From Hemileia vastatrix (lineage: Eukaryota > Basidiomycota > Pucciniomycetes > Pucciniales > Zaghouaniaceae): a DNA stretch of 64,000 nucleotides. The stretch is from positions 37,607,203-37,671,202 of the forward strand of contig JASXTE010000005.1 in NCBI GenBank assembly GCA_030280995.1. The letters run 5' to 3'. Made by a program: the position numbers and the translations under genes. The stretch's first letter is position 1. Each line of letters opens with the position of its first letter. Below the pieces are notes generated by a model. It did not search any database, was not told the origin of the DNA, and saw nothing but the letters and a program-made list of their open reading frames with translations. Below, piece by piece: positions 55,493-64,000 of this stretch.

Positions 55493-55648
55493 ATGGCACC
55501 TGTTCAACTAACTCCTCATACAGGTGCTACTACTAAAGCTTGCGCCAGAGGCAGGCCAACAGCCACACGGCCTGTTTCTGGAACTCACTCCTTGGAACCT
55601 CTTGACCTTAGTGAATGGAAACATTCAGTCCAATCTGTATAAGACATC
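55493..55648 (+). pseudogene. gag: B2 gag start, stopped and cut by A4
   Basis: Begins MAPVQLTPHTGATTK, aligning with B1 gag; TAA at 55640-55642 replaces a Glu codon (GAA to TAA). Arg-to-Cys and Arg-to-Trp changes against B1 fit C-to-T. The A4 LTR starts at 55649. Confidence 0.85.
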
Positions 55649-56528
55649 TTTCAGTATAGTCTAGTATATAAGTATGATATAATAGTGTTATTTTATGGTC
55701 CTACTACTTATTAATAAATGATTTAGTGATTAAACCTCAGGGGAAGACTAATAGAATAGTTATACTCAAATAAAACTCACAATACTTGGATTTAAATGTG
55801 TGCTAGTGGTGGAAAATAGAAGAATAAAATATAGTTATAGCTTTTATAAAGATAATATCAATTTATAAGGGCTTTATAATATATTTCTGAATACTAACAA
55901 TTGTATTGTAGTGTTTGTTTGAAGTGTAGTAATTGAATGATGATAATAAACCGTCAAAATCCCTTCTTACTTATACCCAAATCCACTGGAGTGCACAGAT
56001 CTTCAATCCAGATGATGTCACTGCTATCCCCAGCAATTACAGAACTGTGAGGGCCCATCACCTCCCCATGGCGTCCACTTCAAGCAGTTTCAACACCCAG
56101 ACCTCCAGTAAGGACCCTCCATCACTATTAATAATAACACAGAGTCATACCATAAATAGAAAACCCAGATAAAAGCGGATACCATAAAGAAACAGGTAAA
56201 ATAAATGATAAAAAAGAGATTTAATGAAACTAAAAGCATATAAAGGAAACAAATAAAATGTCCAAGCCCCCAATAACATCCCCAAGCATCCACATTAACC
56301 CAAAAACATCTTTCCAACCCATAAATCCGTGAATAACCATCCAAGGAAGTAATTTTAGTTGTCCAAACTGGGTGTATGCGCCTGATATAGGTGTCTATGC
56401 TTCTGTAGGCGTTGTGAGTCCACTGATTTCGTCCATATGACCTAAAATAAGCAGAAAAACAAAGGTTATAGGCTATTAAGGGGCTAAAACCCACTTATAT
56501 ACCTAAATATACATAATATACTACATAT

Positions 56529-58280
56529 CACTACCAACATTTTGCCGACGCTTCCAGCGGGAGCGTCACCATGGCGTTTGCACTTTTATGCATAAAAACT
56601 TGTGATCGCCACGACAAACGCAACATACAATTGTGAACGCCACCGATTTCTGGAACGTCAGAGAAAACGCCATGCATCAGTTTTGACTTTGACTCACCCA
56701 CAACCCATCAATTTTCCTCTTGCTAGATCTTTATTTTATTTTATTTATTTATTTTTATTTCATGCAATCTTACCCAACTTTGGGCATGAAGGCAGAGGAG
56801 ACAGTGGTAGACTAAATTCAAACTACACTGAGAAACATGACGGGGAGAAGAAGCGGGAGATATAAAAGAAGTTAAATAGTATTGTTGAGAGAGAGGAATA
56901 TTACGATTGTTCTTAACTTGAATCATTTTTTATATCTGATCGTACTCAGTTTTCCTCATTAAAGTTAAAAATAAATCCAAAATGCACTTGTGTCTTTGTT
57001 CTAAGTGTTCCACAAATGTTTATATTGATAAACATGGAGTCACCCAACATGGCATGTATATACTTGCTCAAAACAGGAAAGTGACCTGATCAACTTGAAT
57101 TTAAGTATGTAAACTTCTGCTGAGGAGACTACCTGAAACCTGGACAAATTTTCTGAAGCCTCAGAATTGAATTACTTAAAAGTATTCCAAAAATGAGTGA
57201 TAGCGAGATATATTTTCCACTAAAAGTTTCCCATCTTCAATCCCACACCTAAAACATGATTTTATGTCACTTTTCACAGTGAATAAGTAGCAAGAAACCC
57301 ACAAGCGTTTCCAGTTTGGAAGCATATTTTCAAGATCCTTGCAGCTTTTCAGGCTGCATCCAAAAATGCAGTCCAAAAAAGTTCAATGAAACAAGACCCT
57401 TGAACACTTGAATGCTTAAACTCACAAGTTTTCGGACTGTCTATGCCCACTCTCAATCATGTACATATTCCACTTTATTTATTTTCTGTGTGTAGTTTCA
57501 TGCCCTAAGGGAAAGTGATCCCAAGAAATAATTAAATAAATGATAAACTCGGAAGTGCAAGATGGGTTTGATTTTGATAATTTTTTTTGACAATATTAGT
57601 CTTAGCTGCCTTAATACTTTCAACATCTTTTGTTTAGGGTATTAATCAATGAGTAGAATTTGTTTTGATTGATCATAAGAGTCTCTGTGAAATCTCTAAT
57701 ATCCCCAGGGAATGAAGAATCCCCTTGAGATGGTCTGGTGCCTATGGGCGGTGATTAAGAAGCATTCATGAGATCAAAACTAAATAATTAATATAGCACA
57801 TCGAATACATCCAAGTCACAAATGCTTGCGGAATTTTCGTCAAAAAAATCAAAGCTGCTCTCACAAGAAAAATGATTTGCCTATTCAAAAGACAGTACTC
57901 CCGACTCATCTCCAACCCTTTTGAATAGGCAAATCATTTTTTCATGAGAGGAACTTCAATTTTTTTGTCAAAATTTCGGCAACCTTTTCCGACTTTGCTG
58001 TAAAACAGGGCTTGTAAAATCAAGAGAAAGATCAAACTTTCAAATAAAATAGAAAAATGAGGAATAACTCAAGGATTGAAGGAAGATGAAGAATTAGATT
58101 GATGGACTGTGGGTGACTCAAGTTGAAAATGATGTGCGGCGCTCGCTCTGAGGTTCCAGAAATCGCTGGCGTTTGCAACTGCATGTTGCGCTCGTCGTGG
58201 CGTTCGCAAGTTTGAATGGAACGAAAAGCGAACGCCATGGTGACGTTCCCATCGGGAACGTAAGCAAAATGTTGGTAGTG
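56529..58280. mobile_element. Non-autonomous CACTA transposon, 1752 bp
   Basis: Inverted repeats of about 190 bp start CACTACCAACATTTTGC, with a 3 bp duplication TAT (56526-56528, 58281-58283). The repeats hold CpG-rich shared blocks (GAACGTCACCATGGCGTT-like, CGCCACGAC, CGCAACAT) and GATTTCTGGAAC. No transposase is seen. A long internal foldback lies at 57831-57978. Confidence 0.92.
57831..57978. repeat. Long hairpin inside the CACTA element
   Basis: Two arms of about 61 bases (57831-57891, 57918-57978) pair with few mismatches around a loop of about 26 bases. The inner 20 bases, AATGATTTGCCTATTCAAAA, are perfectly paired. Confidence 0.88.
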
Positions 58281-58580
58281 TATTTCACTGAATATGAGAT
58301 TTATGTATACATATAAGCTTATGTATGTCAATAATTACTTCATATCACTTAAGATAAGTATATTATGCCTCCATTAACACCTTAATAAGTATTATTAGGC
58401 CATAGATAAGCTATTTAAACTATTATAAATTATATAATAGAATAATAATTATATATATATATAATAAAATAATATATATTATTACTTTAACCTTATTTTT
58501 AAGATATAAGCTTAATCTAGTTAAGGTTATCTTATTTTAAGCGTAAGAAATACTCAGTCCTAAGGATATTTAGGCTGACA

Positions 58581-58700
58581 CTCCCTCACCCCAAAAAAAA
58601 CAATAAAAAAAATGTTAAGACATTTTAATTAATCTTAAGGAATGAAATAATAAAAAATAAAAAAAATAATTTTTATAATACATATACTGAATGAACAGTA
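58581..58700 (-). other. A4 3' untranslated region and purine tract
   Basis: GGGGTGAGGGAG on the minus strand precedes the LTR, as in A2. Confidence 0.65.
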
Positions 58701-61700
58701 TTATTTAGATCTAAATTTTTTCAAGAGATTTTTAAGATCAGAGATTTTATTTTCTGGAATCCACTGGTCATATTCACTTGATTTATTTTTAAATCTTAAT
58801 AGATACTCAACTCCCTTTTCTTTAGTAAGGTGTCTCTTTTTAAGTATCTTTTCAATTTCTGCTTTTTCCACTATTTCTTCAGGTTGCTGTTTATGCCTTC
58901 CTGATCTTCTTGGAAAGAGAGCAGTATCATTAGAATGGTATGGTTTTATAAGAGAAATAGGAAATACTGGATGTTTTCTATCATAAGGTGCATATAGAAT
59001 AACCTCAACAGCATTATTACCAACCATCTTTTTAACTACAAATGGTCCAATGAATGGATCCTTCAATTTAACATTACCATTTAAATTGAAATTTAGCATT
59101 GAAATAAGGACTTCATCACCCTCTTTGAACATTTGTTCTTTATGGGCTTTATCCCATCTTTTCTTTTCATACTCAAAAGCCTTATTTATACATTCTTGAG
59201 CATGTTTTCTGCATAATTCCTGCATCTGAAGAAAAGATTTAGTACCTGGATGAATATCCAATCTAGGTAACTTATTAAGAGTTTTAGCAGGGGTATTAGG
59301 TACATAACCCAACCATAACTCAAATGGCTTTTTGCCAGTGACAGAATGTACTGTACTATTGTATGCAAATTCTAAACCTGGGATAAGGGTTACCCAATCA
59401 TGCGTGAATTTGTCATTGTCTTTAAAATTAAGACCAAAAGCACAGTATCTTCTTATCATATCTTCTAAGGTTTGTATCATTCTTTCTGCTAGCCCATCAG
59501 TTTGTGGATGGTGTGCTGTAGAAAGTTTTAATTGACACCCTGAAACATCCATAAGTGATGTCCAGAACTCAGAAGTAAATTTAGGATCTCTGTCAGAAAC
59601 TATTGCTTTGGGGAAACCTGCTGTATTTAACATTTGTGTCCACCATAAAAAAGCTAAGTCCTTTGCAGAAACCTCTTTGTGGGTAGGAATAAATTTACAC
59701 ATCTTTGTAAATCTATCTACAATTACCCAGCAGGAGTTATAACTCTTATGCCCTGCTATTGGCAAACCTGTTACAAAGTCCATGTTAATGATTTCCCATG
59801 GAGCTTTTGGTTGCTCAATTTGTTGTAATAAACCAGCTCTTTTTCCTGTTAATCTTTTAGATTTTTGACAAGAATCACATGTTTCAACATATTTCTGAAC
59901 ATCCTCAGACATGTTAATCCACCAAGCTGTGTTTTTTACTCTGGTTAATGTTTTATGGTAGTCAAAATGACCTGCTAATATATCATCATGACATATACTT
60001 AACATTAACTCCTTCATTGAAGGGGGAATTACAATTACATTACTTAATTTTTTCCTGTAATATATAAAACCATCCTCAATGAAAAATTTTCCTTTCTCTA
60101 ATGCCTCTTTATACTTATTTGGTAATGTTTTTATTAAAACATTCATTGAAGCATTAGATGGATCATTTAATATTGTAGTTAATTTACTTAAGTCAGGATC
60201 TGAATTATAATTATCAAGAATTGATTGCATAAATTCATCCTCAAGATCTACAATATAAATGCCATAAATGTCAATAATCTCTGACTCAGGAACATAAGCA
60301 GGATTATCATCATTATTAGGCAGAGGTACTCTAGATAACAGATCTACATTAGAGTGCAAGGTTCCTGCTCTATGTGTAATAGTCATCCGTCCTCTGTATT
60401 CTTGTACAGCTAATTGCCATCTAAACATGTGTCTATTAGGAGTTTTCATGTTTAAGAGTGACTTAACTGCACTACAGTCAGTTATTAACTCAAATTTTTG
60501 GTCTTCCAGGTAATAATGTAGCTTTTCAAGAGCCCATACTACTGCCAAACATTCAAGTTGAGTAGCACCATATTTTAATTCACCACTTCTCAGAGTACGT
60601 GAAATATAGCAGATTACTACTTCTGACATTTTACCTTCAATAAGTTGTTTTTGATGCAAAGCAGCACCCAGTCCAATAAAACTTGCATCTGTATATAATA
60701 CAAAAGGTAATTGGAAATCTGGTAATCCCAAGATAGGAGCTGTCATTAAACATTCTTTCAACTTATCAAAAGCTTGTTGTCTTTCATTATTCCAAATGAA
60801 AGCTTCTGATTTCTTTATCAGTGTGGTCAGTGGTGCAGCAATTGATTGGTAGTTTTTTATATATTGTCTATAATAACCACACATTCCAAGAAAAGATTGT
60901 ACATCCTTCACATTTTGAGGAATGCCAATATTTTTTATTGCAGCCACTTTATTTTGGTCTACACATATTTGTAAGCCAGATAAAATATGACCAAGCACTT
61001 TTAAAGATTCAAACCCAAATTTACATTTTTTCAATGCAAGGGTCATTTTTATTTCATCCATTTTCTGAAATACTTTCCTTAAATGGATTAAGTGTTCATC
61101 AAAAGTTTTAGAGAACACTATGATGTCATCAATGTATACCATTAACCATCCCTCAATCATTTCATTATGGAATGTTATATCCATTAACTTCTGAAATACT
61201 GATGGAGCATTCTTTGGTCCAAATGGCATTCTGACATACTTATAAATTCCCATGTGTGTTGTTATCAACAAAAAGTTCTGTGAATTCTTTTCAACAGGAA
61301 TTTGATGGTACCCTTTATTTCCATCTAGGCAACTTATATATTTAGCACCTTTAAGGGTAGCATGTATAGAGGCAATACTTGGCAAGGGATAAATATCATC
61401 TACTGTAAATGTATTTAATGCTCTATAATCACCGCACAGTCTTGCTTTATCTTGTTCATAAGAAATCAGCACTGGTGATATTACACAATATTTTGGTGTA
61501 GTTTCAACCTTCTCAAGAATGTTCATCTTTAATAACATCTTAATATTATCCTCTATGTCTTTCCTCTTCATTGGTGAAGCAGGATATGGTTTCTTTTTAA
61601 GACTAGCAGGAATATTATCTATGTCACAGGTTAAACTAATTTTCATTTCATGATCTTTTACAAGGCCAAGTTCATTTGTACCATGTGCAAAAGCCATTGG

Positions 61701-62387
61701 AAAAGCTTTAATTAATTCCAAAATATTATTTTTCTCAGTTTCACTTATCTGAGTGCCAAATGATGCTTTTGAAATTTCTGTTTCCAGAAGTTCCATCTCA
61801 TTGGATTCTCTTCCTTTAGACGGGGAATTTGTTACTGACTCAATGTGTAAGACTGTGTTAAAAGAATTTATTTTAAATTTCCTTTTACCATTCATGCCAA
61901 TTGTAAAATTGTTATTAGCAGGGTCTAATTTTACACCAAATTTAGTCAGAATATCATTTCCAATGATAAAACAGTTACTACAATTTGTATTATCCATTAC
62001 TACAAAGTCACAAGTTACCCTTACATAACCATGTTGGTGTTTAAAGAAAACAGCAGCTTTGTATTTACCAATGGGGTGTAGTACTGATCCAAAACCTCTC
62101 CAATTTTTATTCTGAAGTGGTTCAAGCTTAAACTTATATTCACTATCAATTTTCTGTAATGTATTAGTGGAAACAACTGAACCAGCAGCTCCTGTGTCCA
62201 ATACTATATTAACATTTTCACCAGAAATGATAGCTGGAACCGTGATAGGTGTCATTCTAAAGTTATCAGCTTGTATATCCTTAATGATTTCAGCATCCTC
62301 AAAATTCATTAAAGATTCATTTGAGTCCATATTTAATATTGGATTTTCAAAGATGGACAAATCATCTTCCAACATACAGACTTCATT
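58701..62387 (-). pseudogene. pol: A4 pol: protease, RT, RNase H, integrase, chromodomain
   Basis: Continuous frame of about 1228 codons after the stop at 62390-62388: protease DTGAAG, YIDDIIVFS, LYTDAS, HDDILAGHF ... CDSCQKSK, SDRDPKF, HHPQTDGLAERM and a chromodomain. It differs from A2 at a handful of residues. All motifs are intact, so only the upstream stop disables it. Confidence 0.93.
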
Positions 62388-64000
62388 TTAATCACTATAT
62401 GAGATATTGCTGTCATAATCACTTGATTCTTTACTTTTTTCAGTTTCAGTTTCAGATTCACGTTGATTTTCAACAATATTTATGTTTTTCTCACATTTGT
62501 GACCTTTGAACCAAGGTTTGTTACACTTATAACAAGTATTTGTTCCATACTTTTTAGGTACTACAGGTGCAGTAGGTTTTTTCTGCTTCTCCTGAAGTGT
62601 TTTTGAATTCTGAGTTTTTACAGGTTCAACATTTTGCTTATAAGTGGAATACCTTGATTCATACTTATTGTTTAATAATATTTCATTGCAAATATTAATA
62701 AAGTCAGAATATTCAGTAACATTTAATGTTCTAGCTACAACAATGTCTCTGACAGATATAGGTAATTTGTATATTATCTTATCTTTCCATAAGTTAAAAT
62801 CCATATGAGGCTCAATGGCTTTTAATATTTTGTTTAAATTCATTAAAAATACCATAGGTTTGTCACCATTAAACGGATTATACCTAGTCTTCTCATACAG
62901 TCTCTGCTGAGTAAGCCTGAATTTAGAACCTCCAAATTGTTTTTCAATAAGTTGTTTCCATTCAGCCCAAGAGTAGTCTCTACCCTCACTTAAGACAGCT
63001 TCAAACCATAATAAAGCAACATCCTTAAATAAAGAAATTAATTTTGATTTTATCTCTTCATCTGGTAACTTATATGAGAATTTCAAGTTGTCAATTCTTT
63101 GAATAAAATGTTGCCAATCAGAGCTGGCTTCCCCATCATAAGTTGGGTACTGATCTATCTTAGGCCAGTTCTTCTGATTGGATTTTATCTCACTAATCTT
63201 AGGTAAAGTCAACAACTCATTCAATTTTGATAAATGGTCTTGTATTTCTTCCTGCACGGATTTGTGACTTACATTTTCAGATTTGAAACTACCACCAGAT
63301 GGTTTTAATTGTGGTGGTACAGGGAAGGAATGAGATTCACTTTTGCCAATGAAAGGATTATTATTATATTGATTATACTTATGATTATCCTGGTTCATTA
63401 GTAGATTGGCAGTTTCAATCTCAACTTTAGTTAATCTTTGTAGCAGCTCAGAGACACTTTGATTTGTCTGTGCAAAAGATAACTTTGTTCTTGATTCAGT
63501 CTTTAATAAGTGTGTTTCATATAATTTTTCTAACTCACAAAATTTGTTTGAAAGGTCATTATATTTATTACTCAATGAATCATATTTAAGAGTTAGAGAC
63601 AAATGTTCTTTCTCTAATTCTTTATTACGTGTTGCTAATTGAGAAATGTTCAATGTCAAGGATGAAATTGTATCACTAGTGAGCTTAACTGTCTGTTCCT
63701 CACAATCAGTCATTCTATTCCACAATGCTGAAACAATTCTATGGACAGTTGGATTATTGTTAAAATATTCCATGTCCTCCTTTTCAATTCTCTCACTCAC
63801 CTGTGAACTTCTCATCTCACTAGTAGGTGGTTGCAACTGAGGATTAACTGTATTATCATTGTATATAGTACTGTTATTATGGACAAAAGACAAGTCAGGT
63901 GTATCTACTCTAAAACCTAAATTTCTTAAATCCTCCTCTATTTGTTGTACAGATTTAACATCAATAGAATTACATATATTGTAATTATCAGTATTATGTC
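62388..64000 (-). pseudogene. gag: A4 gag, partial, stopped
   Basis: Open from the window edge to TAA 62390-62388, where A2 has GAA, so the loss of continuity is one base. It contains the coiled coil, the Gag core KNWPKIDQYP and the zinc knuckle CYKCNKPWFKGHKC. The N-terminus and overlapping coiled-coil frame lie outside the window. Confidence 0.92.

Larger units (their letters stand above)
54650..55648 (+). mobile_element. B2: second family-B element, cut by A4
   Basis: A 5' LTR, self-priming site and the start of gag are in the window. The rest would lie beyond A4, outside the window. It is more diverged than B1 (its LTR is shorter, with a deletion near 54970). Confidence 0.85.
55649..58580 (-). 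repeat. A4 3' LTR, split by a CACTA element
   Basis: After removing 56529-58280 and one TAT copy the length is 1177 bp, exactly that of the A2 LTRs. Confidence 0.93.
55649..64000 (-). mobile_element. A4: near twin of A2, running off the window
   Basis: The minus-strand 3' LTR (55649-58580) and most of gag-pol are in the window. Coding is nearly identical to A2. Its outer LTR end is TTTCAG instead of TGTCAG. The 5' LTR and target duplication lie beyond 64000; the left flank is ACATC. Confidence 0.93.

Noticed and set aside
58032..58331. 99-codon frame at the right end of the CACTA element
   Set aside because: It spans the terminal inverted repeat and the A4 LTR and has no transposase features.

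Overview
The window is almost entirely nested transposable elements in an AT-rich fungal genome. The evidence for a fungus, most likely a basidiomycete (inference), is Tf1/sushi-type Ty3/gypsy chromoviruses with C-terminal chromodomains, 50-85 nt GT-AG introns with CTRAY-type branch sites, and Zn2Cys6 cysteine clusters. I see no convincing intact host gene, tRNA, rRNA or CRISPR array.

Layout. (1) 1-1800: host-like AT-rich DNA with a 261 bp CACTA-ended MITE and a doubtful gene fragment. (2) 1806-12430: element A1, a decayed plus-strand chromovirus (TSD AGTTT). It carries a second copy of the MITE inside pol and an unidentified 1.09 kb insertion in its 5' LTR. (3) 12552-22411: a three-level nest in which a ~200 bp MITE holds a solo LTR of family B (TSD GATTT), which in turn holds A2, a young and apparently intact minus-strand chromovirus (TSD CCAAC, one 1955-codon gag-pol frame, near-identical 1177 bp LTRs). 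(4) 22430-23000: a strand-asymmetric C-rich/G-rich foldback. (5) 23126-54352: B1, a Tf1-like element (TSD CCTAG) split by element C (26683-49530), itself split by A3 (28547-38177, TSD AAAGA). (6) 54650 to the window end: B2, a second family-B copy, interrupted in gag by A4, a near twin of A2 that runs off the window. The 3' LTR of A4 holds a 1.75 kb non-autonomous CACTA transposon.

How the parts work. Family A has a tRNA-type primer binding site and a single gag-pol frame. In A1, A2 and A3 the start of gag overlaps a second conserved frame for a coiled-coil protein, and a conserved 55-58 nt phase-0 intron would join the start codon to that second frame, so intron retention versus splicing could switch products. 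Family B shows Tf1-type self-priming: the bases after the 5' LTR are complementary to the predicted mRNA 5' end. It also has a candidate -1 frameshift signal between gag and pol. B and C each carry spliced antisense genes for Zn2Cys6-like proteins between pol and the 3' LTR, with a TATA box beside the 3' LTR where I could find one. C also carries about two dozen copies of a short hairpin-plus-tail motif whose stem changes in a compensatory way. Nonsense codons in B1 are nearly all explained by C-to-T (or G-to-A) changes, suggesting cytosine deamination of repeats.
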